64,000 nucleotides of DNA from Phosphitispora fastidiosa (GCF_019008365.1 NZ_JAHHUL010000011.1:1-64000), one strand, 5' to 3'; positions 8,702 through 16,638 are shown, counted from the first letter of the stretch. Program-made: numbers and translations. The notes: a model not told the origin generated them from the sequence alone.

Positions 8702-8836
8702 TTACTTCTTCAGTTGCTGCGGAGCTTCCGGCTGGTAGCTGAGTAACCAGGAATACGTTGAAGCGCCAGCTGATGCGATGAGGGAAATAAGTGTAATAGC
8801 TGTCAGAATAAACATGGAGTTAAACCTTTTAAACAT
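8702..8836 (-). CDS. agrD: AgrD-type cyclic lactone autoinducer precursor
   Basis: This 44-codon gene has a strong AAGGAGGTG ribosome site 5 bp before its ATG. The product has the three-part AgrD plan: an amphipathic membrane-seeking leader (MFKRFNSMFILTAITLIS), a signal-peptide core STYSWLLS near residues 26-33, and a charged tail YQPEAPQQLKK. The tail matches the clostridial pattern xQPxxPxxL. The position that is normally the ring-forming cysteine is serine 29, predicting a five-residue lactone SWLLS instead of a thiolactone. There is no cysteine anywhere in the protein. It lies 12 bp downstream of agrB, its processing enzyme. The exact mature ends are inferred by alignment from memory with clostridial AgrD. 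Confidence 0.88.
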   Translation of the reverse strand: MFKRFNSMFILTAITLISLIASAGASTYSWLLSYQPEAPQQLKK

Positions 8837-8848
8837 AATTTCACCTCC

Positions 8849-9490
8849 TTAACGTATTTTTAGTAAGCATAAACCTTTGTCTGCCGTATTAATGATTTTG
8901 TGTCCCCAAGGGGTAATCATCAGAGCCTGCCAATAAATACCCAGAGCAGTCGAGATTATAATTGTTGAGCTTAAGGCCTGATTACCGACAGTAATATTAA
9001 CACCTAAAATTGTTACCAACCAGACCGCAAGGAATAGAAAGCTCAGCTTTGTTACTGTTTTTGTGGGTTTGGATGAACTACTGGAATAGTTGACACTATA
9101 ACCCGGACCGAACTTGTCCAGGGTGGCTGCCATAACAATAGATGCCAGAAAAGCAGTTATCAGAAGATTAACCGGGCTCATGATGCTTAAGAGGTATACA
9201 GCCAGGTAACCTAAAGCGATATATGCCATAAGAGATACGATTAGGCAGCGCAGACTGGAAGAGCAGTGCTGTCCGCCTGTTAGAACCCTAAGAGGAATAG
9301 AGGTACAGAAAACGAATAACATTGGTAACAGCAGATTCAGAACGTATGCAATAAGAACAAGCAATAATAATTTAATGGTTTCTCCGATGATTAATTCGAG
9401 ACCATAAGTAAGCACAGGAAGCTGTTCCGGCTTCCCTGCCTTCTCAGCCAGGTAACGGCCGGTTCTTTCAGATAAGCCGTGGATTGTCAT
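8849..9490 (-). CDS. agrB: AgrB-type membrane peptidase that processes AgrD
   Basis: The 213-residue protein has four to six hydrophobic segments. It carries the AgrB catalytic pair in LTGGQHCSSSLRC, where His and the second Cys are seven residues apart, the spacing seen for the catalytic His/Cys of staphylococcal AgrB. It cleaves the AgrD tail and forms the ring at the inner membrane face. ATG 9490 is chosen because AAGGAG lies about 11 bp upstream; the TTG three codons earlier would overlap the site. It sits 15 bp after the kinase gene and 12 bp before agrD. Confidence 0.92.
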   Translation of the reverse strand: MTIHGLSERTGRYLAEKAGKPEQLPVLTYGLELIIGETIKLLLLVLIAYVLNLLLPMLFVFCTSIPLRVLTGGQHCSSSLRCLIVSLMAYIALGYLAVYLLSIMSPVNLLITAFLASIVMAATLDKFGPGYSVNYSSSSSKPTKTVTKLSFLFLAVWLVTILGVNITVGNQALSSTIIISTALGIYWQALMITPWGHKIINTADKGLCLLKIR

Positions 9491-9505
9491 TGATATCAAT
9501 ACTCC

Positions 9506-10846
9506 TTATTTAACCGGAATAATAACAGAGAAACTGGTTCCTTTTTCTTCTGAGCTTTTAACTATTATCTCTCCCCCGATTTGATCCACAATTTGTTTAA
9601 CAACTGCCAACCCCAGCCCGCTGTGATTTTTCTTGGTTGTATAATTGGGTTCAAAGAGTTTGTCAATATCCAGAGGATCTATTAGAGGGCGTTGGTTAAC
9701 AACTTCAAAAATGAAGACAAAGGAAAATTTCTTGAGACTGACCTTTACAGTGCGAAATTCTGGTGGTTCATCAGCTACCGCTTCCAGAGCATTATCAATA
9801 AGATTGCCAAGGATTTTGACCACTTCGTAAGGTTTGAGCTTCAGGCCCTCCAGTGGGGTTTCCTGCCTGACGTCGAGGATAATATTGAGCCTTTCAGCGA
9901 CCGCTGTTTTGGTATTAAATAAAGCGCTGAGAACAGGGTCTTTTACTTTAATTACCCTACTGACACTTTGGATTTCCCCGAGAAGGTTTTCCATATAGCT
10001 TTTGGCTTCCTGAAGCTGGTCATTCTGCAGCATGGAATATATAACCTGAACATGATGGATAAAATCATGTCTTTGTCCCCGTATTGTGGTAAACAGCTTG
10101 TTAATATTGTCAATAAAAGCCTCCTGGGTTTCAGTTATAGTTTCCTGCTCAGAAAGGGTAAACAGTCTTTTCACTAAGAATATAGAAACTAAAGGGACGG
10201 TAAACAGGAGTAAACCGGCAATTCTGGTAAAGGCAATGTTGTCAAGCAATGGCCATAATTTATATTCCTGGTTGAAAATAATCATGTTCATTACTCCGGA
10301 TAGGAAGGCTTGCAGCATAACCAGACTTATAAGCACCAAGTTTATTTTCTTGCTTCTGGTTTTGGGATAAAAGAAGCTGGTTGCTGAAACCAGGGAAACC
10401 TTCTTTTTTAATAATATAACTGTGACCGCTATCATTAATAAAAGATAAGACCATCCTGTAATGAGACGGTATAATGTATTTGAGAAAATTTCCTTAACGG
10501 GCATATTAAAGACAAGAGATGCTACGGGATAGGTGATGTATTCAAGCAAAGCTATAATTATGAACCCGGTAAATATGTAGAAAAAGGATTTAATAAAAGA
10601 AATTTTAAGATATTTTGCAGTTAGTATGATAAATACAGGAATTTCTATTAATACATTCAAACCGAACTTCAGTTCAGGTAACGCACGCACAATGTATGTG
10701 ATCACAGCTAAAGATGTTCCCAATAAAACAATCCGGTAAAAGTTTTCCTTAACCTTGTATCCATAAATGGCAGCACTTAATGAAATCAGAATGGTACTTT
10801 CAGGGATGGAGTATAAAAGCAGAACAAGAATCGGCATTTTCTCCAT
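9506..10846 (-). CDS. agrC: AgrC-like sensor histidine kinase
   Basis: The 446-residue protein has a polytopic N-terminal half with about six or seven membrane segments (residues 5-225), typical of peptide-sensing HPK10 kinases. The dimerisation helix carries the phosphoacceptor in GQRHDFIHHVQVIYSML. The GHKL ATPase domain shows the N box in LGNLIDNALEAV and the G box in HSGLGLAVVKQIVDQIGG. It should detect the cyclic peptide and phosphorylate the LytTR regulator. It is the first gene of the operon, giving the order C-B-D-A instead of the staphylococcal B-D-C-A. ATG 10846 has AAGGAAGGGG upstream; an ATG three codons later with GGAG is also possible. Confidence 0.9.
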   Translation of the reverse strand: MEKMPILVLLLYSIPESTILISLSAAIYGYKVKENFYRIVLLGTSLAVITYIVRALPELKFGLNVLIEIPVFIILTAKYLKISFIKSFFYIFTGFIIIALLEYITYPVASLVFNMPVKEIFSNTLYRLITGWSYLLLMIAVTVILLKKKVSLVSATSFFYPKTRSKKINLVLISLVMLQAFLSGVMNMIIFNQEYKLWPLLDNIAFTRIAGLLLFTVPLVSIFLVKRLFTLSEQETITETQEAFIDNINKLFTTIRGQRHDFIHHVQVIYSMLQNDQLQEAKSYMENLLGEIQSVSRVIKVKDPVLSALFNTKTAVAERLNIILDVRQETPLEGLKLKPYEVVKILGNLIDNALEAVADEPPEFRTVKVSLKKFSFVFIFEVVNQRPLIDPLDIDKLFEPNYTTKKNHSGLGLAVVKQIVDQIGGEIIVKSSEEKGTSFSVIIPVK

Positions 10847-10876
10847 TTTTATGGTATCCCCTTCCTTTAAAATCGT

Positions 10877-10963
10877 ATTCTACAATACATTTTTGAATCC
10901 TTCTCCATGGGTTTGAAATACGGTAATTGTGGGATGAAATGCGGGTTTCGTGGGTTAAAATGC
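10877..10963 (-). promoter_or_regulatory. Predicted agr promoter with three 21-bp-phased repeats
   Basis: On the plus strand three related motifs occur at 10907-10921 (ATGGGTTTGAAATAC), 10929-10942 (GTGGGATGAAATGC) and 10950-10963 (GTGGGTTAAAATGC). Their TRAAATRC cores start exactly 21 bp apart. A candidate -10, TAGAAT on the minus strand, lies at 10877-10882, with no good -35 at 10900-10905, so the nearest repeat abuts the -35 position. LytTR regulators typically bind two 9-bp repeats separated by about 12 bp, which matches. The repeats are seen directly; binding by the local regulator is inferred. Confidence 0.6.
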
Positions 10964-11130
10964 AGAATTGCTCAAACAAACCAAGGACAATTCCCATAAA
11001 TGGAGGAAAATTCCAAACAATATACGTATATATCTTTTGAACACCCTTAAACCCTAAACGTTAACCATATTCGACATAAATAGACAAAATCCTTGCACTA
11101 GAATGATTATTGTTTCAGGAGGGATAGGAA

Positions 11131-11610
11131 ATGAATATACAGATCTTCGCTATTGGAAAAGTGAAGGAAAAGTATATCTCTGATGGACTGCAGGAGTACC
11201 TGAAAAGGATGAGGCCTTATGCCTGTGTAGAGGTAAAGGAAGTGCCTGACGATAAAGTCCCTGAAGGACTCAGCGCCAGGGAAGCGGAGCAGGTAAAAGC
11301 CCGGGAGGGCGAGCGGATATTGAAGCTGCTTAAACCGGGGCAGGTGGTCATTGCACTCGACAGCAGAGGCTCGATGATTTCTTCTGAGCAGCTGGCTGAG
11401 GAAATTAGCGGGTGGGGCCTGGCAGGTAAGAGTGATCTTGCTTTCATTATCGGGGGTTCGCTGGGACTGCACAGTGAAGTTATTGGCAGGGCTGACTTGG
11501 TATTATCATTCGGAAAGATGACATTTCCGCATCAACTTATGAGGCTGATCCTGCTGGAACAGATATACCGGGCATTTAAGATAAACAGGGGTGAACCGTA
11601 TCATAAGTGA
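11131..11610 (+). CDS. rlmH: 23S rRNA pseudouridine-1915 N3-methyltransferase
   Basis: RlmH is a SPOUT-class methyltransferase that methylates pseudouridine 1915 in helix 69 of 23S rRNA. The 159-residue length and the C-terminal knot motifs FIIGGSLGLH and LSFGKMTFPHQLMRLILLEQ, ending in NRGEPYHK, are fully typical. SD TCAGGAGGG lies at 11115-11123. The last codons (GEPYHK and stop) form the 21-bp sequence that recurs at 13065-13085. In staphylococci this gene end (orfX) is the attachment site for SCC cassettes. The gene is intact here, as expected for SCC insertion. Confidence 0.96.
   Translation: MNIQIFAIGKVKEKYISDGLQEYLKRMRPYACVEVKEVPDDKVPEGLSAREAEQVKAREGERILKLLKPGQVVIALDSRGSMISSEQLAEEISGWGLAGKSDLAFIIGGSLGLHSEVIGRADLVLSFGKMTFPHQLMRLILLEQIYRAFKINRGEPYHK
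11590..11610 (+). repeat. att-like direct repeat copy 1, in the 3' end of rlmH
   Basis: The 21 bases at 11590-11610 recur exactly at 13065-13085. The core GTGAACCGTATCATAAGTGA encodes the end of RlmH (EPYHK, stop) and resembles the staphylococcal SCC site of the form GAAGCRTATCATAARTGA, from memory. The bases before the two copies differ (G versus C), so the exact repeat ends at 21 bp. The element-side sequence that follows, TTGCGGTTTTCA, resembles staphylococcal SCC right ends. Confidence 0.88.
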
Positions 11611-11887
11611 TTGCGGTTTTCATGTATATATTTAACAATATAGAAGGATTTTGGGGGAAAAGGGAGAATGTTCATTAGTAGAAAATTATGTTCCCCTTTT
11701 AAGTTTGTCGATTATATAGTTAGGGCAAGCGTATCGAGGGTGTCTGTAGTTTTGGTGTGGATTGGTTTCAACTAAGATTTCTTAGTACATACTTCAATAA
11801 AAAATGAATTGTATTATGTCGATAATTTATTGATAATATGTAGCGGGTTATGATAGTATTTGTTTTGAAATAAATGGAGAAAATACT

Positions 11888-12886
11888 ATGCCGAATAATC
11901 GCAATTTTAAAACTACAAATGGGTTAATGAGTTATCTTCGTAGCTGTGGTATTGTCATAAATGGCAGTCATCAAAAGAGATTGTTGATTAATTATGGTTA
12001 TTACCATGGTTATAAAGGATATAGATTCTTTCATGACCCAAAGAGAAGGATACCGTTTGCTGATTTTAAACATCTTGTGGATATAATCGAATATGATAAC
12101 AGTTTAAAAGAATTGTTCTATTCGAAATTAATGTTTATTGAAACTGCATTAAAAAATTTGTCAATCGAGTATATACTTATTGATGCAGGTACTAATGAAA
12201 TCAATCAGATATTTATTAGGTCAATGCCTGGAAGGAGAGCAGCACCAGCTGGTGCAAATGCTGAAACGAAGAAAAAATTAGAGATAAAGAAGCAAAAATG
12301 TATACATAAATTCCGAGGGACACTCCTTAATGATTATAGTTACAGTAATAAAATTGTTTCTAATTTTTATGATAAGATAGCATATAATGATGTACCTGTA
12401 TGGGCAGTATTTGAAGTTATCACCTTAGGGCAGTTTGGTAACTTCGTATCTAATCTTAATATCGGATTAAGGGATAGAATTTCAAGAAATTTAAGATTGG
12501 ATTTATCAGGAGACACAAACCGTACATTGTTATCAGATATGATATTTGTCATTCAAGATTTAAGAAACGCAGTTGCGCACAATGATATTATATTCGATAC
12601 ACGATTTCGGAAAACCGATATCCGTGCTCCTTTGAAAATATGTATGACGCATGAAATTGGGTTACCTTATGCTAATTTCAAATCATTAGTTGATTATGTT
12701 AGTTTGATTGCCTATCTTATGAAAAAATTGTTAGTTTCTAAACGTAAGATATTGAGTTTTATAAGTGGTTTTGAAGATGAGATTATTTCTTTACAGTCAC
12801 GTTTGCCTGTGAATTTGTTCAACATGGTTGTACATCCAGATACTTTAAATAAAATTGGGACACTAAAAACTTTTATACGAACTTAA
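11888..12886 (+). CDS. Abi_2/AbiD-F-like abortive infection protein with HEPN motif
   Basis: The 332-residue protein matches the Abi_2 pattern: an N-terminal LLINYGYYHGYKGYRFF segment, a middle helix LKELFYSKLMFIETALKNLS, and a region VWAVFEVITLGQFGNFVSNL. Near residue 228 it has LRNAVAHNDIIFDTRF, which provides the HEPN-type RNase motif Rx4H. Proteins of this family abort phage infection or act as toxins by RNA cleavage. The codon usage is AT-rich compared with neighbours, consistent with transfer. ATG 11888 has TGGAGAA about 9 bp upstream, with a weak promoter TTTATT-N17-TATGAT at 11826-11854. It is the only cargo of the rlmH-linked cassette; no antitoxin gene is visible. Confidence 0.82.
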   Translation: MPNNRNFKTTNGLMSYLRSCGIVINGSHQKRLLINYGYYHGYKGYRFFHDPKRRIPFADFKHLVDIIEYDNSLKELFYSKLMFIETALKNLSIEYILIDAGTNEINQIFIRSMPGRRAAPAGANAETKKKLEIKKQKCIHKFRGTLLNDYSYSNKIVSNFYDKIAYNDVPVWAVFEVITLGQFGNFVSNLNIGLRDRISRNLRLDLSGDTNRTLLSDMIFVIQDLRNAVAHNDIIFDTRFRKTDIRAPLKICMTHEIGLPYANFKSLVDYVSLIAYLMKKLLVSKRKILSFISGFEDEIISLQSRLPVNLFNMVVHPDTLNKIGTLKTFIRT

Positions 12887-12962
12887 CAAGTTATTGAATA
12901 TTTGTATATAAAATGGTACAATATAAGAAGGAATTGAGGCGCAAGTTTGCGGACTTGTGCTT

Positions 12963-12995
12963 AAGAGAGTCGGATACGTTCGACTCTCTTTTCTT
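12963..12995 (+). terminator. Terminator after the Abi gene
   Basis: Stem AAGAGAGTCG (12963-12972) / CGACTCTCTT (12981-12990), 8-nt loop, followed by TTCTT. It lies inside the cassette. Confidence 0.88.
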
Positions 12996-13064
12996 ATGTC
13001 AAGAATTTCCTTTGAAATAAAGGTTTATATTACCATTGAGTGTAAACCGCCGATGCAATGGTGC

Positions 13065-13085
13065 GGTGAACCGTATCATAAGTGA
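13065..13085 (+). repeat. att-like direct repeat copy 2, distal cassette boundary
   Basis: Exact 21-bp copy of the rlmH 3' end. Downstream sequence (GGTGGCTTTCAATATG) is loosely similar to what follows copy 1. The copy overlaps the stop codon of a small minus-strand reading frame, so the junction truncates or terminates that gene. Confidence 0.88.
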
Positions 13086-13234
13086 CGGTGGCTTTCAATA
13101 TGTATTTCATAGTGACTGCCATGATTTTGAATGTGTTTTACATATCCGTCCCATTCCTCATACTTCCGACCGAATTTTTCACGACAGTGAAAGGCTACAG
13201 GATATGGGGAGGTAGAAATTTTTGTATTTGTCAT
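13076..13234 (-). pseudogene. 5' portion of a small gene ending in the att repeat
   Basis: A 52-codon frame starts at ATG 13234 with an excellent AGGAGGTG site 5 bp upstream. It encodes PYPVAFHCREKFGRKYEEWDGYVKHIQNHGSHYEIHIESH and then stops within the att repeat (HRHL, stop). From memory the sequence resembles the N-terminal half of a small clostridial protein of about 100-115 residues that continues after IESR. The abrupt end inside the att core suggests loss of the 3' half by cassette recombination. Function is unknown. It could also be an intact short gene; a comparison with relatives would decide. Confidence 0.55.
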
Positions 13235-13296
13235 GAGACACCTCCTATACCGGTACTGAGGTTCCTGTTGATTTGGAAACAGAGAGTTGGTTAGAC

Positions 13297-15063
13297 CTAA
13301 AAATTCCTTAGCACCTTTATAAACTTCCTGACCAGAGCGGGGTCAAACTGTGTTCCCGCACATTTCTCTATTTCTGCCAGGGCAGCTGATTGCGAAATGG
13401 CCATTCTGTAGGGCCGGTCATTGGTCATTGCATCATAGGCATCTGCTATAGCCAAGATGCGGCATTCCAGAGGGATATCTGTTCCCTGTAAGCCTAATGG
13501 ATAACCTTTGCCATTCCACCATTCATGATGGTACAGAATCCATTCAGCGATGGGTATCAGATCCTGTGCTGACATGGCAATACGGTAACCTATTTCGCAG
13601 TGTTGCTGCATAATGGCCAGTTCATCTGGGGTAAAGGGACCCGGCTTAAAGAGAACCTTATCAGGCACCCCTACTTTTCCAATATCGTGAAAATGAGCGA
13701 ACAGGCGCAGGTTGTTTAGTATATGAGCGGGGTAGTTAAATTTATTTGCAAGTTTTAGTATCAGATTTTCCAAACGTTCCGCGTGGCCTTCCGTGATGTA
13801 ATCTCTGGCATCAAGCATTTTCGCAAGTGTACTCACTATGGAACTGCGTGCGCTTTGTTTCCTGTACAGCTTTTCCCGGTACATGTTGTTATCTGCTTCT
13901 TTAAACATTTCGTCAATATCACTGCATGTTTCACTGGAAGAGAAACCGACAGAAAGACTCAGGAGAAGCTCCGGGGTTTTTTCGTTATAGTCGTTCATAA
14001 GGTGACGGATGGAGCCGCATAATTTTTCTGCTTCTTTTCTGTTACAAAAGGGCAGCAGTATGGCAAATTCGTCTCCTCCTATGCGGGCAATTATGTCCTG
14101 CTTTCTCAGCGCACTAAAGATTACTTTTGTGGCTGATTTAAGCAAGACATCTCCGTTTTCATGCCCAAGGGTATCATTTACCAGCTTAAGCCCATCGATA
14201 TCGCAGACAATTATAGCCAAAGGATAACATTTTTCCTGCTGGAGTCTTTGAAGTTCCTGTTCAAAGTAAGCACGGTTATAGAGCCCTGTAAGATTGTCAT
14301 GCATACTGAGGTATTTCATCTGCTCCTCTGAGCGCTTACGCTCACTGATGTCAACTATGGTTCCCCTAATGCCATCCGGTTTGCCGTCATGGAAAAGCGG
14401 TACCGAATGTATGATAACAGGTACTTTTTTGCCGTCTTTACGGATAATAGTGTATTCGGAAACGCCCAGATATTCACCTATATAGAGTTTGGCAATGTTT
14501 TCTCTGGCTTTCCGTTGGTCTTCCGGTGGTAACGCCCAGATAACGTTAAAACCCCTGTTAAAATCTTCTTGGGTATAACCCAGGAAATCATAAGCCCGCC
14601 GGTTTACATAGGTAAGTTTACCCTCAACATCTGCTTCAAAGATGGTATCCTGCAGCGAATCCAGAATTTCTGAGTATTTAATATTGTTTTCCAGTACCGT
14701 TTCCGTCAAAGTTTTTAGCTGGGTGATGTCTATAAGCTGGCCCAGTAAAGCGGGGTTTTCGTTAAACTCGATAAAAGAAAAGGACCAGAGAACATTTAAT
14801 TTTCGGCCATTTCGGGTAACGACCTTAAATTCGTAGTCACCAAAGAGGCTGCAGGTCGTACAGTTCAAAACTTCGGCGGTGAACTTTGGTTTATCTTCAG
14901 GGTGAATTAACTCTATAAATGGGAATTTGCCCAGCTCTTTTTGGGAGCAATCCATTAGATGCGCCATCTTGGAGTTGGCTGTTTGCACCAAACCATTTTG
15001 CAGAACGAATGAGGCTGTTGGTAAAAAATCTAAAAACTCTTTAAATGAATTTATGAAGCTCAT
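13297..15063 (-). CDS. PAS-PAS-GGDEF-HD-GYP cyclic di-GMP protein
   Basis: The 588-residue soluble protein has two PAS domains (about residues 8-115 and 125-245, the second followed by a PAC segment GIRGTIVDISERK). A GGDEF domain (about 255-405) has the intact site RIGGDEFAILLPF. An HD-GYP domain (about 410-588) has intact metal ligands in FAHFHDIGKVGV, ILYHHEWWNGKGYP and ADAYDAMTNDRPYR. It can in principle make and break cyclic di-GMP; which activity dominates is unknown. No membrane segment is seen, so it senses an intracellular signal. It is convergent with the rlmH region and stands alone. Confidence 0.93.
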   Translation of the reverse strand: MSFINSFKEFLDFLPTASFVLQNGLVQTANSKMAHLMDCSQKELGKFPFIELIHPEDKPKFTAEVLNCTTCSLFGDYEFKVVTRNGRKLNVLWSFSFIEFNENPALLGQLIDITQLKTLTETVLENNIKYSEILDSLQDTIFEADVEGKLTYVNRRAYDFLGYTQEDFNRGFNVIWALPPEDQRKARENIAKLYIGEYLGVSEYTIIRKDGKKVPVIIHSVPLFHDGKPDGIRGTIVDISERKRSEEQMKYLSMHDNLTGLYNRAYFEQELQRLQQEKCYPLAIIVCDIDGLKLVNDTLGHENGDVLLKSATKVIFSALRKQDIIARIGGDEFAILLPFCNRKEAEKLCGSIRHLMNDYNEKTPELLLSLSVGFSSSETCSDIDEMFKEADNNMYREKLYRKQSARSSIVSTLAKMLDARDYITEGHAERLENLILKLANKFNYPAHILNNLRLFAHFHDIGKVGVPDKVLFKPGPFTPDELAIMQQHCEIGYRIAMSAQDLIPIAEWILYHHEWWNGKGYPLGLQGTDIPLECRILAIADAYDAMTNDRPYRMAISQSAALAEIEKCAGTQFDPALVRKFIKVLRNF

Positions 15064-15264
15064 CTTGACCCTCTCTTTTAAAAGTGCAAATAATGGTTAG
15101 TCACCCGTAAATAAGCAGGTGACAGTATTTAGCCATTCGACAGTTTTTGGCAAAATTCCTTCTAATACAACAAGTAATAACTTGTATCATCTGTGATAAA
15201 GTTCACGGGAAAATCTAAATTTGTGTGGTATATTATTCTAAAGGAAAGAGGGCAGGGAACATTA

Positions 15265-15363
15265 ATGGAATGCTGCAACAGGCATGGTGATTTGGTTTCC
15301 CGATATGGTGGAGAGGAATTTGCGGCAGTTTTGGGGGATACTAACATGAAGAGGTTGTCATAA
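15265..15363 (+). pseudogene. Remnant of a GGDEF diguanylate cyclase
   Basis: A 32-codon frame contains HGDLVSRYGGEEFAAVLGDT, the unmistakable active-site segment of a GGEEF diguanylate cyclase domain. It has no room for a full domain before or after and ends in a stop soon after. The upstream ATG has no convincing ribosome site. It is best read as the leftover of a deleted gene next to the intact GGDEF/HD-GYP gene, perhaps a former duplicate. It is the only gene-like content in the 330-bp gap 15064-15394. Confidence 0.75.
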
Positions 15364-15394
15364 CTTTGAAAACAAAAAACAATTTTGAGGAGGA

Positions 15395-16600
15395 ATGATG
15401 ATGTCGTTTAAAGTCAGTGAACATGTTACCTGGGTAGGAAAGATTGACTGGGAATTGCGGACGTTTCACGGTGAAGAATTATCAACCCATCGCGGGTCTT
15501 CTTACAACTCCTATTTGATTAAAGACGAAAAAACGGCGCTGGTTGATACTGTGTGGGGGCCGTTTGCCAAGGAGTTCGTAGGAAATCTCAAAAAGGAGAC
15601 AGACTTATCCAAGATAGACTTTATTATTGCCAACCATGGCGAGACCGACCACAGCGGGGCGCTGCCGGAGCTCCTTAAGGAGATACCCGGAACCCCGGTA
15701 TATTGTACGGCCAATGCGGTTAAATCCTTAAAAGGCCATTATCATGAGGACTGGAATTTTCAAATCGTGAAAACCGGAGATAAGCTTAGCCTGGGTGCAG
15801 CAGACCTCGTTTTCGTGGAAGCGCCGATGCTCCATTGGCCTGACAGTATGTTTTGCTACCTGTCCGGAGATAACATACTTTTCAGTAACGATGCCTTTGG
15901 GCAGCATTATGCCACAGAGCATATGTTCAACGACCTGGTAGACCAGGATGAGCTTTATGGGGAGGCTGTTAAATATTATGCCAATATACTGACCCCCTTC
16001 AGCAAGTTAGTTGAAAAGAAAATTAATGAAGTGGTTTCCTTTAACCTGCCTGTCAGCATGATCTGTCCCAGTCACGGTATTATCTGGCGCAAGGACCCTC
16101 TGCAGATTGTCAATAAATATATGCAGTGGGCCCAGGATTATCAGGAAAACCAGATTACAATTGTTTATGACACCATGTGGAACGGCACTCGCATGATGGC
16201 TGAAGAAATTGCCCGGGGGATAAAATCTGGGGACAGTCAAGTCACAGTGAAATTATTTAACTCGGCTCGTTCTGACAGAAGTGATATCATTACCGAAATT
16301 TTTAAATCAAAGGCAATCTTGATGGGTTCCCCCACAATTAATAAAGGGCTGCTTTCATCGATAGGCGGGATAAAGGAGGAAATCAAAGGACTGAGCTTTA
16401 AGAACAAAAGGGCGGCGGCTTTTGGTTCTTACGGCTGGAGCGGTGAATCTGTAAAGCTTTTAAGTGCTGCACTGTCAGAAGCCGGATTTATGGTTCTAAA
16501 TGAAGGCATAAAGGAATTCTGGTTTCCTGACAGTGAGGCCAGGGAAAACTGTTTCAAATTTGGCGAAACGTTTGCCCGGGGCCTTCAGGAAGGCCCTTAA
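15395..16600 (+). CDS. A-type flavoprotein (flavodiiron protein, FprA-like)
   Basis: The 401-residue protein has an N-terminal metallo-beta-lactamase-like diiron domain with the ligand set in IANHGETDHSG (HxExD...H), a later His in PMLHWPDSM, Asp in SNDAFGQH and His in CPSHGIIW. A C-terminal flavodoxin domain (about residues 255-398) has the FMN loop YDTMWNGTRMMA. Flavodiiron proteins reduce oxygen to water and/or nitric oxide to nitrous oxide with electrons from rubredoxin, protecting anaerobes. No rubredoxin gene is adjacent. GAGGAGG precedes a cluster of three in-frame ATG codons (15395, 15398, 15401). It is monocistronic with a terminator. Confidence 0.94.
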   Translation: MMMSFKVSEHVTWVGKIDWELRTFHGEELSTHRGSSYNSYLIKDEKTALVDTVWGPFAKEFVGNLKKETDLSKIDFIIANHGETDHSGALPELLKEIPGTPVYCTANAVKSLKGHYHEDWNFQIVKTGDKLSLGAADLVFVEAPMLHWPDSMFCYLSGDNILFSNDAFGQHYATEHMFNDLVDQDELYGEAVKYYANILTPFSKLVEKKINEVVSFNLPVSMICPSHGIIWRKDPLQIVNKYMQWAQDYQENQITIVYDTMWNGTRMMAEEIARGIKSGDSQVTVKLFNSARSDRSDIITEIFKSKAILMGSPTINKGLLSSIGGIKEEIKGLSFKNKRAAAFGSYGWSGESVKLLSAALSEAGFMVLNEGIKEFWFPDSEARENCFKFGETFARGLQEGP

Positions 16601-16638
16601 GAGATAAATGGCCGTTTGACGTAAAAGATGTAAAAAAG

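Larger units (their letters stand above)
11611..13085 (+). mobile_element. SCC-like rlmH-integrated cassette carrying an Abi gene, no recombinase
   Basis: The segment between the two 21-bp repeats, plus one repeat, is 1,475 bp. It is visibly more AT-rich than the flanking genes and contains a single gene with its own terminator. Near its inner ends lie GCGGTTT (11613-11619) and AAACCGC (13044-13050), a short inverted pair. It carries no ccr or other recombinase, so it would depend on enzymes elsewhere or is a remnant. The repeat structure is seen directly; the SCC relationship is an inference from target gene, target sequence and cargo type. Confidence 0.75.

Noticed and set aside
13082-13294. 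70-residue plus-strand ORF after the cassette
   Set aside because: It has no ribosome site and is antisense to the minus-strand frame with a perfect Shine-Dalgarno.
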